Source: Companilactobacillus suantsaicola (GTDB lineage Bacteria; Bacillota; Bacilli; Lactobacillales; Lactobacillaceae). Taken from it: DNA of 64,000 bases. The stretch lies in assembly GCF_004745525.1 (NCBI RefSeq), contig NZ_RKLY01000001.1, positions 62,001-126,000 on the forward strand. Direction: 5' to 3'. Shown in pieces: positions 37,846 through 46,739 of this stretch (position 1 is its first letter; every line of letters begins with the position of its first letter). The position numbers were made by a program, and so were the translations under genes. Under the pieces are notes generated by a model. The model was not told where the DNA came from and did not search any database. It saw only the letters and a program-made list of their open reading frames with translations.

Positions 37846-38931
37846 TTGAGAAGATTAGGATTATCACTTTATCCTGAACATTCAACTTTAGATGAGGATA
37901 AAAAATACCTCGATACAGCAAGTAAATTAGGTTATTCACGTATTTTTGCATCATTACTAGAATTAGGAGCCGATAAGGATAAAACTATCAATCGTTTTAA
38001 AGAAACAATTGCCTATGCTAATAAGTTAGGTTTTGTCACGATTGTTGATATGAATCCAAAATTGTTTAAATCTTTGGATATTACTTATGATGATTTATCA
38101 TTTTTCCATGAATTAGGAGCCTATGGTATCAGATTGGATGAAGGTTTCTCTGGTATGGAAGAAGCTAAAATGACTCATAATCCATTTGGCTTGAAGATTG
38201 AAATCAATATGAGTTCAGGAACTCATTATTTGGATAACATTTTGTCATATCATCCTGACACTAACAATTTGTTAGGTTGCCACAATTTCTATCCACAAAG
38301 ATATACTGGTTTAGGTGAAGAATTCTTCATTAAATGGTCTAACTTCTTCAAAGATCGTAATATCCATTCAGCTGCCTTTGTTAGTTCACATACAGCAACA
38401 TTTGGCCCATGGCCAGTTCAAGATGGATTGCCAACACTTGAAGATGATCGTGATTTACCAATTGGTACTCAAGTTAAACATTTGTTGCTCAGTGGTGTAG
38501 TTGATGATGTTATCATTGGTAATACTTATGCTTCTGACGAAGAATTAAAGGAAGCTGCTGAAGCCTTTTACTCACCATATCCAGTCTTGAAAGTCGATTT
38601 TGCTAAAGATACTACTGACCTAGAAAAAGAAGTTATTTTGAAGTCAACTCATGTTTATCGTGGGGATGCCTCAGATTACTTGTTACGTAGTACTATGACC
38701 CGAGTGGTTTATCATGATGGCAACTTCCCAGCCCATGATACACAAGACATCAAACGTGGTGACATTATTATTGTCAATGAAGACTATGGACAATATAAAG
38801 GTGAGACTCAGATTGGACTTAAAGATATTCCAAATGATGGACGTAGAAATGTCGTTGGACATTTGAATGAAAAGGAAGCATTTCTATTGAGTTATATCAA
38901 GCCTTGGAGTAGTTTTAAGTTATCTGAATAA
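37846..38931 (+). CDS. DUF871 protein, MupG-like 6-phospho-N-acetylmuramidase
   Basis: 361 residues. The N-terminal TIM-barrel part begins RRLGLSLYPEHSTLDED and includes VDMNPK and GIRLDEGFSGMEEA. A C-terminal cyclophilin-like domain (about 240-355) includes TRVVYHDGNFPAHDTQDIKRGDIIIVN. The characterised member of this family, staphylococcal MupG, splits MurNAc-6P-GlcNAc during cell-wall recycling. The RpiR regulator and a PTS IIC upstream fit import of a phosphorylated amino-sugar disaccharide. No murQ etherase is nearby. TTG start, 7 bases behind GGAGG. Confidence 0.85.
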   Translation: MRRLGLSLYPEHSTLDEDKKYLDTASKLGYSRIFASLLELGADKDKTINRFKETIAYANKLGFVTIVDMNPKLFKSLDITYDDLSFFHELGAYGIRLDEGFSGMEEAKMTHNPFGLKIEINMSSGTHYLDNILSYHPDTNNLLGCHNFYPQRYTGLGEEFFIKWSNFFKDRNIHSAAFVSSHTATFGPWPVQDGLPTLEDDRDLPIGTQVKHLLLSGVVDDVIIGNTYASDEELKEAAEAFYSPYPVLKVDFAKDTTDLEKEVILKSTHVYRGDASDYLLRSTMTRVVYHDGNFPAHDTQDIKRGDIIIVNEDYGQYKGETQIGLKDIPNDGRRNVVGHLNEKEAFLLSYIKPWSSFKLSE

Positions 38932-38941
38932 TTGCAAAAAA

Positions 38942-38973
38942 AAGATACTATTCTCAGTGGAATAGTATTTTTT
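38942..38973 (+). terminator. Terminator after the MupG-like gene
   Basis: GATACTATTC pairs with GAATAGTATT, loop TCAGTG, seven T. The left flank is a run of A. Confidence 0.87.
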
Positions 38974-38988
38974 TATAGGGAGAGAAAT

Positions 38989-40149
38989 ATGAATAAATAT
39001 TTACTAGATGATAAAAGTTTTGATAAATTTTATGATTTGTATCTTTACTCATTCAATCGTGAAGACTCAGTGTCAAGAAAACGGGTCTTTAAAGAACGTT
39101 TCGACCATTCTTTAGTGTATGGTTTAATGAATGGGAAAAAATTAGGTAGTGGTTTATTCAGTATTCCATTTGACGTTAATTTTCATGGCGTTGACTTCAA
39201 GATGAACGGAATCGGCGACGTAATGAGTGCTCCTGAATTTGGTGGCCGTGGTGGGGCATCTAAGATGCTCGATCAAGCATTATTCGATATGTATAAAAAT
39301 AAAGTTACTTTATCTTATTTAGCCCCATTTTCTTTTGGCTACTATCGTCAATTCGGCTATGAGCAAGTCTTTGATCACACGCAAGTAGCGATTGAAAATG
39401 ATAAATTACCACGGATCAAGAATAGTAGTAAAGGTTATGTTGAGCGAATTGACGTTAAAGATATTCCTGATGAACTGAAAAAACTTTATTTGGATCAAAA
39501 CCATTTGGGCGGGGTTAATCGTTCAAAATGGTGGTGGGATCATATGATTGACAAACATGCCGATCATAAAGTGGCTTTGGCTTATAACGAAGATGATATT
39601 TTGATAGGCTATATGATTTATTTCCACGAACAAGAAAATTTTCATATTCATGAATGGATCAATCTTAATCCATTGAGTCGTCAACTATTGGCTAAATTTG
39701 TTACGAAACATCAATCAATTTTTAAAAAGTTCATTTTTGAATCACCGGATCCTGATTTTAAAGCTGATCTGTTAGCCGATCCATATTCAGCAGAGTTGAC
39801 CGTTACTCCATATATGATGGCAAGAATTGTCAATTTGGAAGATTTCTTTAATCGTTATCCAGTCCAAGACGATTTAGATGAGGTCTATATTAAAGTAGAA
39901 GATACTTTGGAATGGAATGCTCATACATGGAAAATTAGTGTCTACGATAAGAAAGTGTCCGTTGAAATTGCTGATGGTGAAGCAGCAAATATTGAATTAA
40001 CTATTCAAAATTTGACTAAAGCTATGTTTGGTTATCGTTCACTTGAATCACTGGCTGATTACGGATTCATCAAGGGTGACAGTAATAAAATTAAAGCCCT
40101 GGATAAAATTTTAGTTCAAAAAAAGCCAGAATTAATTGATTATTTTTAA
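38989..40149 (+). CDS. Eis-like GNAT family N-acetyltransferase
   Basis: 386 residues, the length and layout of Eis proteins: two GNAT units and a C-terminal SCP2-like domain (about 280-386). The acetyl-CoA loop is in GVMSAPEFGGRGGASKML-like sequence (here IGDVMSAPEFGGRGGAS at about 75-91). A small aromatic block SYLAPFSFGYYRQFGYE follows, as in the family. Eis enzymes acetylate amines, including aminoglycosides; the natural substrate here is unknown. A frame extends upstream to 38932, but only ATG 38989 has a site (GGGAGAG) and lies after the previous terminator. Confidence 0.82.
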   Translation: MNKYLLDDKSFDKFYDLYLYSFNREDSVSRKRVFKERFDHSLVYGLMNGKKLGSGLFSIPFDVNFHGVDFKMNGIGDVMSAPEFGGRGGASKMLDQALFDMYKNKVTLSYLAPFSFGYYRQFGYEQVFDHTQVAIENDKLPRIKNSSKGYVERIDVKDIPDELKKLYLDQNHLGGVNRSKWWWDHMIDKHADHKVALAYNEDDILIGYMIYFHEQENFHIHEWINLNPLSRQLLAKFVTKHQSIFKKFIFESPDPDFKADLLADPYSAELTVTPYMMARIVNLEDFFNRYPVQDDLDEVYIKVEDTLEWNAHTWKISVYDKKVSVEIADGEAANIELTIQNLTKAMFGYRSLESLADYGFIKGDSNKIKALDKILVQKKPELIDYF

Positions 40150-40291
40150 GTTTTAGTAAAATATATCGGGTTATTGAAAAATAAATCAGTGAATATTCTT
40201 GTATATAATGAAAAAATAAAAAAAATATAGTATTCTTGTCATGGGTAGAGTTTCTTATAGAGGGAAAAACTAATGGGAGGTTTAACGATTA

Positions 40292-41419
40292 TTGACATGG
40301 CATGTATGGCACGTTTCACCGTTTATTACCAGTATTTTCTTTATTCTAGGTGTATTCACGTTATATGAAGTTTTGTATGATTGGTTGAAGTCATTTTTTA
40401 ATTTAAAAAAGTTCAAAATTGACGAAGATCATCTTAATTCCGTATTCGGTATTTTTTACATGCTGATCTTTATTTTTAGTATGCAAGCGTCGTTGTCAGG
40501 AAGAGATATTTCTTGGCAATTTATGAATTTTCAGATTATCGCACTGGTTTTTTGTGCATACTTCTTGGATATTAGGGTGCCACTTCGTTATTTCATTCCG
40601 ATTGTTTTAGTGTATATGACAATTAATGGTTCATTTGGATACTGGGAATCCTGGTGTCACGCTTGGACCGTCATCATAACTTATAACACTTTTAATCGGA
40701 TTCATCGGATTCAAAATGAAAAGCATCAATTTATCGATTACCTCATAGCTGGGATAGTTTCAGGGATTTTATTGTGGGCCTTTGTGGCTTTAAAATTCGA
40801 TTTGAGTTTTATGACGGCTCTAGAAGAGTGGTCATACATGATGATTTTTGAAATCTTGCTCTATAGTTACGTCAATATGATTTTGCGTGACAGTAAACTA
40901 AAATTACGGCTAGTTGAATTTGCTAACCACGACGCTTTAACTAAGATTTCTAATTATGCCGCCTATGATTCGGAAATGAAATATGTCTTTGGAACTAGTC
41001 GGCACAACAAGTTACATCTGTCGATGATGATGTTTGATATTGACCATTTTAAGCGTGTTAATGATACTTATGGTCATTTGGCGGGGGATAAAGTATTGCA
41101 GCAGGTAGCGGACGTTGTATCGACTGTGATCGATGAAAATGATCCTTCGGTCAAGTTTTATCGGACTGGTGGAGAAGAATTCAATATTGTTTTTCCAGGC
41201 TACGATCTTGATTCAACGAAGACTATCGTTCAAGAAATTTTCTCGGCAGTAAATCATATGCCGGTAAATTATAATGGGACGAAAATAGCCATTTCTATTT
41301 CGGTTGGTGTTTCTGAGATTGCCGAAGACGATCTTCATCCAAACGACTTGTATGGTCGGGTTGACGAGAATCTTTATCAATCGAAAAATAACGGGCGGAT
41401 GCAGATTACGGCAATCTAA
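40292..41419 (+). CDS. Membrane-bound GGDEF diguanylate cyclase, first copy
   Basis: 375 residues. The N-terminal half has about six hydrophobic segments (about 8-205) with a soluble loop at 32-48. The C-terminal GGDEF domain (about 210-370) shows NHDALTKISN, MMFDIDHFKRVNDTYGHLAGDKVL and the active loop RTGGEEF (291-297). The inhibitory RxxD site is not present (DPSV instead), so product inhibition at that site is unlikely. It should make cyclic di-GMP. Start TTG 40292: no ATG in frame fits, and GGGAGG lies 11 bases upstream in the same arrangement as in the second copy. Paralog at 41533. Confidence 0.88.
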   Translation: MTWHVWHVSPFITSIFFILGVFTLYEVLYDWLKSFFNLKKFKIDEDHLNSVFGIFYMLIFIFSMQASLSGRDISWQFMNFQIIALVFCAYFLDIRVPLRYFIPIVLVYMTINGSFGYWESWCHAWTVIITYNTFNRIHRIQNEKHQFIDYLIAGIVSGILLWAFVALKFDLSFMTALEEWSYMMIFEILLYSYVNMILRDSKLKLRLVEFANHDALTKISNYAAYDSEMKYVFGTSRHNKLHLSMMMFDIDHFKRVNDTYGHLAGDKVLQQVADVVSTVIDENDPSVKFYRTGGEEFNIVFPGYDLDSTKTIVQEIFSAVNHMPVNYNGTKIAISISVGVSEIAEDDLHPNDLYGRVDENLYQSKNNGRMQITAI

Positions 41420-41425
41420 AAAATT

Positions 41426-41468
41426 TCACTACTTTGTCGAATTTTCGCGGGGTAGTGAGTTTTTTTGT
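41426..41468 (+). terminator. Terminator between the two GGDEF genes
   Basis: TCACTAC pairs with GTAGTGA, and CGA/TCG pairs inside a larger loop; seven T follow. The two copies may thus be expressed separately. Confidence 0.7.
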
Positions 41469-41532
41469 GCTATTATTATAAGATATAAATATATTTTTAA
41501 AAAAGAATATAAAGTTGGAGGTTAGTGGATTT

Positions 41533-42660
41533 TTGACTTGGTCGATATGGCACGTTTCACCCTTTATAACGGGTGTTTTCTTCATTTTAGGAATCTTCAC
41601 ACTTTATCAAGTTCTTTATGATGGTTTAAAGACATTTCTACATTCCAAAAAAATAAATGTAGATGACGACAAACTAAACTCGGCTTTTGGAGTCTTGTAT
41701 ATGTTGATTTTTATCTTTAGTATGCAGGCAACCTTAGTGGGGACTCCGATTAGTTGGCAATTTATGAATTTCCAACTAATCGCCTTGGTCTTTTGTGCTT
41801 ATTTCTTAAATATCAGAGTTCCATTTTTTGTATTTTTTCCAATTATGATTTTGTACATGATGTTCAATGGCTCGATCGGTTACTGGGAGTCATGGTGTCA
41901 TGGATTTACTTTAATGTTGTTTTACCTCAGTTTGAATCAATTACGTAGAGATCAAAAAATAAACCGTTCCTTTATCGCTTACATGTCATTAGGGACTTTC
42001 TTCGGAGGACTTTTATGGCTCTTTATGAAGGTTAAATTTGATTTCTCGTGGTCAACTTATTTGCAAGAATGGTTGTATTTAATCATCTTTGAAGCGTTAC
42101 TTTTCAGTTACGTTGGGATGATCTTGCGTGACAGTCAATTAAAGTTAAAACTATTGCGCTTTGCTAACCACGATGCTTTAACGAAGACAGAAAACTTTGC
42201 CGCTTATAAGTCTGAAATGGACCGTTTGTTTAGCAATAGCACCGTTAACAAACTTGATTTATCAATGATGATGTTTGACATTGATCACTTCAAGCAAGTC
42301 AATGATACTTATGGACATTTAGCAGGTGATAAGGTTTTGCAGCACGTAGTTGATGTTGTGCAGACAGTAATTTCTGAAAATGACCCAAATGTTAAACTTT
42401 ATCGAACAGGTGGCGAGGAATTCAACGTCATCTTTCCAGGATATGATTTAGATGCGACCGAACCAATCGTGCATCAGATTTTCGCTGCTTTGAACCATAT
42501 AGATGTAGAAATTAATGGGCAAAAGATCAATATTACGATCTCAGTCGGAGTTTCAATGATTTCTAAAAAGGACTCTCAACCAAACGATTTCTATTCACGA
42601 GTGGATGGCAATCTTTATCATTCCAAACGCAATGGTCGTAAACAGATTACAGCATTGTAG
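41533..42660 (+). CDS. Membrane-bound GGDEF diguanylate cyclase, second copy
   Basis: 375 residues, identical in length to the first copy and collinear with it over the whole chain. The GGEEF loop (RTGGEEF, 291-297) and MMFDIDHFKQVNDTYGHLAGDKVL are intact; the RxxD site is again absent (DPNV). About six N-terminal hydrophobic segments form a sensory or anchoring module of unknown ligand. The start TTG 41533 matches the TTG of copy one, with the same 11-base gap to GGAGG; an earlier in-frame TTG at 41515 overlaps that site. A strong terminator follows. Confidence 0.88.
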   Translation: MTWSIWHVSPFITGVFFILGIFTLYQVLYDGLKTFLHSKKINVDDDKLNSAFGVLYMLIFIFSMQATLVGTPISWQFMNFQLIALVFCAYFLNIRVPFFVFFPIMILYMMFNGSIGYWESWCHGFTLMLFYLSLNQLRRDQKINRSFIAYMSLGTFFGGLLWLFMKVKFDFSWSTYLQEWLYLIIFEALLFSYVGMILRDSQLKLKLLRFANHDALTKTENFAAYKSEMDRLFSNSTVNKLDLSMMMFDIDHFKQVNDTYGHLAGDKVLQHVVDVVQTVISENDPNVKLYRTGGEEFNVIFPGYDLDATEPIVHQIFAALNHIDVEINGQKINITISVGVSMISKKDSQPNDFYSRVDGNLYHSKRNGRKQITAL

Positions 42661-42680
42661 ATGTTGATTCAGACTAAATA

Positions 42681-42724
42681 AAGAAGCTGAACTAATGCTA
42701 TTTGCATTAATTCAGCTTCTTTTT
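42681..42724. terminator. Terminator after the second GGDEF gene, bidirectional
   Basis: AAGAAGCTGAACTAATGC pairs with GCATTAATTCAGCTTCTT with one mismatch. It also lies just beyond the 3' end of the minus-strand permease. Confidence 0.9.
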
Positions 42725-42743
42725 AGTTTTGTGGTTTTTTCTT

Positions 42744-44087
42744 TTATGCTGCCTTAACTTGTTTAGCTGATTGTTTAGGCATAACAAGATTCAAGATAAT
42801 TGCAGCAATTGCGGCCACTGCGATTGGTGAGCCTAGTAAGTATTGAAGAATTTGTGGAGCATTCTTAGTTACATTAGCAGGTAGTAGAACTAAAGCCAAT
42901 GTTAAGATAATTGGAATACCGATGATATAAAGATCTCGATCAGTCGTTTCAATTCCACGAATAACATTTAAACCATTTAACATGATAGTTACCGTGATAA
43001 TTGCGAAGACACCACCGATAACGGGAGCAGGAATTGCGGCAAGAAAGGCTGACAATTTACTGAAGAAACCTAAAATTGAGAACCAGATACCAGCGAATAA
43101 GAAGACCCGTTTTGAAGCTACACCAGTGATGGAAATAACACCGGCATTAGTTGAATAACCTGTAACAGGAGTTGTACCAAGTAAAGCGGCTACCATACAG
43201 CTTAGACCTTCACCGATAATACCGTGGTTCCATTGTTTGTTAGTAATTTCGTGATTAGTAACAGCACCCATGGCGAACCAAGTACCAGTAGTTTCTGTTG
43301 TGATTACGGCATAAATGATAATGAAAGTGATGATAGCTGAAGGTGAGAAGTTGATGCCCCAATGTAAGATAGTTCCGTTAGGAACACCGAACCAAGGAGC
43401 GCTTGTGACAGTTTTCCAGTCGAACATACCCATCATCGTTGAAACAAGTGTACCAACACCTAATGCTAAGATAATTGAACTAGTTCTAAAGAAACGTTCA
43501 ACTTTTTTAAATTTCAAACTAATAGCGACAGAAACAAGTAGTGTCAAAGCTGTAACCGCTGCTAAAATCATATTTTTATTGATATTTCCTGGAGCGTTGA
43601 AGATGTTACTGTTTAAAGCTGTAGGAATCAGTGATAAGCCAACACAGGTGATAATTGTACCTCCGACAAGTGCAGGGACAAGTTTGTTGATGATCTTTTG
43701 GAAGACTCCGGTGGCACCTAAGATGATCAAAATGATCGAACCGACCAAGAGGGCGCCGATCAAAGTACCCATACCATTACCTTTGAGACCACCTGAACCT
43801 AAGACAACTCCGGCAGCCGCACCGAGTGGAACGAAAGATGGACCTTGTGAAACGGGCATCTTCATGAAAATAAAGGTTTGTAAAATCGTACCAATTCCCG
43901 CAGCCAGAAAAGTAGATTGGAGCAGATTCATTTGATCACCGACACCCATAGCCATCATTCCGGCTAGAATAATTGGTGGAACGTAAATATCCATTGCTAA
44001 GACGTGTTGTAGTCCTAAGAAACCAGCTTCAGTTGCGCCGATTTTATCGTCAGGACCGACTAATAAGGTACTTTTTTTATTTTCCAT
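42744..44087 (-). CDS. NCS2 family nucleobase (xanthine/urate-type) permease
   Basis: 447 residues, about 12-14 membrane helices. NCS2 motifs: GLQHVLAMDIYVPPIILAG at the N-terminus, MPVSQGPSFVPLGAAAGVV, and the signature in helix 10 NAGVISITGVASKRVFLFAG. The glutamate-bearing segment TTETTGTWFAMG is present. It overlaps the end of the guanine deaminase gene by 11 bases, so it probably imports purine bases (guanine, xanthine or urate type). The substrate is inferred from this pairing. Confidence 0.9.
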   Translation of the reverse strand: MENKKSTLLVGPDDKIGATEAGFLGLQHVLAMDIYVPPIILAGMMAMGVGDQMNLLQSTFLAAGIGTILQTFIFMKMPVSQGPSFVPLGAAAGVVLGSGGLKGNGMGTLIGALLVGSIILIILGATGVFQKIINKLVPALVGGTIITCVGLSLIPTALNSNIFNAPGNINKNMILAAVTALTLLVSVAISLKFKKVERFFRTSSIILALGVGTLVSTMMGMFDWKTVTSAPWFGVPNGTILHWGINFSPSAIITFIIIYAVITTETTGTWFAMGAVTNHEITNKQWNHGIIGEGLSCMVAALLGTTPVTGYSTNAGVISITGVASKRVFLFAGIWFSILGFFSKLSAFLAAIPAPVIGGVFAIITVTIMLNGLNVIRGIETTDRDLYIIGIPIILTLALVLLPANVTKNAPQILQYLLGSPIAVAAIAAIILNLVMPKQSAKQVKAA

Positions 44088-45381
44088 TTTTCTCTCCTAA
44101 ATTGTTATGAACTAATTTTCCTGAGACGTAAACTTGTAAAATATTCTCTTTATTAGTGTGATATATCAATCTTTCAAAAATATCCTGACTTCGATTTGAA
44201 GAAACTTCCTTAAAAGAATCAGAAACTATTTGCAGATCAGCTTGATAACCAGGCTTGATCTGACCAGTTTTAACGTGTAAAGCTTCTGCACCACCAATAG
44301 TAGCAAGATAAAAAGCATTACTAGCAGTTAAGCGACTATTCAGGTTAGTTTGGTCTTTAAGAATCTGTGAGGACATGATTGCTTGTTGCATATTTTTATA
44401 AATGCTTGGGGAGAAACCACCGGAAATATCTGTTCCAAGGCCAACCTTAACCCTTTGTTCGTGGGCTTTTTTGATTGGGGCTACTTGATTTCCAAAATAA
44501 ACGTTTGAAATCGGGCAATGTGCTAGAGCAGTTTTACGGTTTGAAAATAATTTTAAATCAGAATCGTTTAATAATGTGCCATGTGCCATGACCGCTTTAT
44601 CAGTCAAAAGGCCAAAAGAATCAAGCACTTGAGCATCACGCTTTTGGAAGTTCTCTTGAGCAAAACCATCTTCCCAGATGCTTTCACTGCAATGAGACTG
44701 GATTGGTAAATCGTATTTCTTAGCTAATTGTCCGAGGCCCTTTAAAGTTTCTGGAGTACAGCTGGGGACAAAGCGTGGCGTGATTACTGGTGTCAATTGC
44801 GCACTAGTCTGCTTTTGCAGATCGAACATTTCTTGAATGAACTTTTCTGTTTCCAAAAGTCCTTGGGCTGCTGAACTGTCACGATAATAATCGGGCGTTT
44901 GTTTTGGATTATCCATGTTGACTCGACCGATAAAGGCACGTTGTCCATATTCGGCACAAATTTTAGCTAAAACTAGATTAGCTTTTGTATCGAGTGAACC
45001 AAAGAACAAGCCAGTAGTTGTACCATTAGCTAGTAGTTCTTTGATCAAACTTTTGTAAACTTTCTTGGCATAAGCTAAATCTTTAAACTTAGCTTCCAAC
45101 GGGAAAGTATAAGTGTTAAGCCATTCATTTAACGGCTTATCTAAGGCAAGACCTGCTTGAGGCCATTGCGGTGCATGAATATGTAAATCAGTGAAACCTG
45201 GTAAGAGATAATTACCAGGATGAACGATACGAAGAGTATCTTGATTAATTGCAGCTTGTTTGACAGACTGATAATCAGAATCAGTAGCGGAAATTACGCG
45301 GTCAATAATGCCTGACTGGTCTACACATATAAGAGCTTTTGGTGTAAAATCCGCCTTGTCAAACGTCGCCGAGGTAATCAT
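44077..45381 (-). CDS. guaD: Guanine deaminase
   Basis: Amidohydrolase that turns guanine into xanthine and ammonia. 434 residues. Zinc ligands: LPGFTDLHIHAPQW (His pair at about 68-70), SHCSES (about 233-238), MAHGTLL (about 267-273) and the Asp in GLGTDISGG (about 316-324). ATG behind GAGGGA. First gene of a two-gene operon with the purine permease. No purine riboswitch is visible upstream; on the minus strand TTTACA-N18-TAATAT may be the promoter. Confidence 0.92.
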   Translation of the reverse strand: MITSATFDKADFTPKALICVDQSGIIDRVISATDSDYQSVKQAAINQDTLRIVHPGNYLLPGFTDLHIHAPQWPQAGLALDKPLNEWLNTYTFPLEAKFKDLAYAKKVYKSLIKELLANGTTTGLFFGSLDTKANLVLAKICAEYGQRAFIGRVNMDNPKQTPDYYRDSSAAQGLLETEKFIQEMFDLQKQTSAQLTPVITPRFVPSCTPETLKGLGQLAKKYDLPIQSHCSESIWEDGFAQENFQKRDAQVLDSFGLLTDKAVMAHGTLLNDSDLKLFSNRKTALAHCPISNVYFGNQVAPIKKAHEQRVKVGLGTDISGGFSPSIYKNMQQAIMSSQILKDQTNLNSRLTASNAFYLATIGGAEALHVKTGQIKPGYQADLQIVSDSFKEVSSNRSQDIFERLIYHTNKENILQVYVSGKLVHNNLGEKNGK

Positions 45382-45509
45382 AGATCCCTCAAAAACAATT
45401 TGATAGGTGATAATCTAACACTTCCTTAAATTTATTAATATTAGGTTAACATGAATGATAATGTAAATAAACAGTAAATTGTTCGTATTTAACTCAGAAA
45501 AGAGAAACC

Positions 45510-45543
45510 TCATTTCCAAAAACGGGAAATGGGGTCTTTTTTT
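45510..45543 (+). terminator. Orphan terminator-like hairpin
   Basis: ACCTCATTTCC pairs with GGAAATGGGGT (one G-T pair) and is followed by seven T on the plus strand. The nearest upstream gene, guaD, is on the other strand, so this ends no known transcript. Confidence 0.65.
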
Positions 45544-45709
45544 GCTATGATAATAATTTTGTATGCCATTCCAAAAGCTATTAAAGCAGTATTCTGTTTT
45601 TTTAGGTAAAAGATATTTAAATTCTTCAAAATAAATTTGCCTAACGTAAAAAAATTCTCAAAAAGTCTAATTGTAAAGTTTAATTTACATAACTTAGCAT
45701 AATTTGTTC

Positions 45710-45738
45710 TTGATTGTATATACAATCCTGATTATACT
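45710..45738 (+). promoter_or_regulatory. Promoter with a perfect 14-bp palindromic operator in the spacer
   Basis: TTGATT (45710-45715), 17 bases, TATACT (45733-45738). The spacer and -35 contain ATTGTATATACAAT (45713-45726), an exact inverted repeat of the size bound by GntR-type repressors. The GntR gene is the second gene of this operon. The same promoter with a half-conserved palindrome occurs at 56667-56695. Confidence 0.8.
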
Positions 45739-45773
45739 AAATTATGAAATCGATTACAAAAAGGAGTGATCAG

Positions 45774-46727
45774 ATGACTTATGCAATGATTGGAACTTGG
45801 AGAATGGCTTATGAAGGTCTCTCTAAAGGACTCGATTTATTGAAAGGTGGTGGTACTAGCGGCGATGCTGTTGAATCTGCTATTAAAAAAGTGGAGGATT
45901 ATCCATTCTTTAAATCTGTTGGTTACGGTGGTCTACCAAATGAAAATGGTTTGGTCGAACTAGATTCAGCTTTTATGAGTGGCGATACTTTTGGCGTTGG
46001 AGCCGTGATGGGAATAAGTGATGTTAAGAACCCAATTTCTATCGCTAGAAGTTTGAGTCATGAACACTTTAATAGTGTTTTAGTAGGTGAAGGTGCTAGT
46101 CAATATGCAACTAAGAATGGTTTTGAAAGAAAGAACATGTTGACGCCTAGAGCCAAGAAAATTTGGGAGAAGCGAAAAGCTGAGATTGCCGAAAAGAATC
46201 TCTCACCATACGACGGTCATGATACGGTTGGGATGGTCAGCTTAGATCAAACAGGTTCGATGTCAGTCGGAACTTCAACTTCAGGACTATTTATGAAAAA
46301 AGCTGGTCGGACTGGCGATTCAGCCTTGGTCGGTGATGGTTTTTACGTTGATAGTGACATTGGAGGTGCTGCGGCAACTGGTTTAGGTGAAGACATTATG
46401 AAAGGCTGCCTCTGTTACGAAATCGTCCGTCTAATGGGAACCGGTTTGAGTCCACAAGAGGCCTGTGATAAAGCTCTCTATCCATTTTTGAGAAAGCTAA
46501 AGAAACGCTTTGGAAAAATTGGAGAGTTCTCCTTAGTTGCTTTGAATAAGGATGGACAATGGGGCGTTTCAACTAATGTTGAATTCACATTTGCCATGGG
46601 AACTGAAAAAGAAGCACCAGCAGTTTATATCGCCTATCCAGACGAAAACGATAAGACCAAAATCAGTCCAATCACCCAAGAGTGGATGGATGCATACGAG
46701 AAGAGAATTAAAGCACCAATAGATTAA
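45774..46727 (+). CDS. N4-(beta-N-acetylglucosaminyl)-L-asparaginase-type Ntn hydrolase
   Basis: 317 residues, asparaginase 2 / aspartylglucosaminidase family. These proteins are made as precursors and cut themselves before a Thr that becomes the catalytic N-terminus. Here the site is GHDTVGMV (Thr151). The downstream block GRTGDSALVGDGFYVDSDIGGAAATGLGEDI binds the substrate carboxyl and amino groups. Known members cleave the GlcNAc-Asn bond or beta-aspartyl peptides. No signal peptide is visible, so it acts in the cytoplasm. Start ATG 45774 behind AAAGGAGTGA; an ATG at 45744 falls at the expected transcription start. First gene of the operon. Confidence 0.88.
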   Translation: MTYAMIGTWRMAYEGLSKGLDLLKGGGTSGDAVESAIKKVEDYPFFKSVGYGGLPNENGLVELDSAFMSGDTFGVGAVMGISDVKNPISIARSLSHEHFNSVLVGEGASQYATKNGFERKNMLTPRAKKIWEKRKAEIAEKNLSPYDGHDTVGMVSLDQTGSMSVGTSTSGLFMKKAGRTGDSALVGDGFYVDSDIGGAAATGLGEDIMKGCLCYEIVRLMGTGLSPQEACDKALYPFLRKLKKRFGKIGEFSLVALNKDGQWGVSTNVEFTFAMGTEKEAPAVYIAYPDENDKTKISPITQEWMDAYEKRIKAPID

Positions 46728-46739
46728 GAGGAATTTTTT

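Larger units (their letters stand above)
45382..45773. other. 392-base gene-free region between divergent guaD and the aspartylglucosaminidase operon
   Basis: It contains the presumed minus-strand guaD promoter (about 45435-45465), an unassigned plus-strand terminator hairpin (45510-45543), AT-rich sequence without a credible gene, and the promoter/operator of the following operon (45710-45738). Confidence 0.6.

Noticed and set aside
43315-43935. 206-codon open frame opposite the NCS2 permease
   Set aside because: Long, but antisense to a well-supported membrane protein gene and without recognizable motif or start site.
45382-45500. Purine riboswitch before guaD
   Set aside because: I looked for the conserved purine aptamer core on the minus strand and did not find it.
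45510-45725. 71-codon minus-strand open frame before guaD
   Set aside because: AT-rich, overlaps a hairpin and the promoter at 45710, no ribosome binding site.
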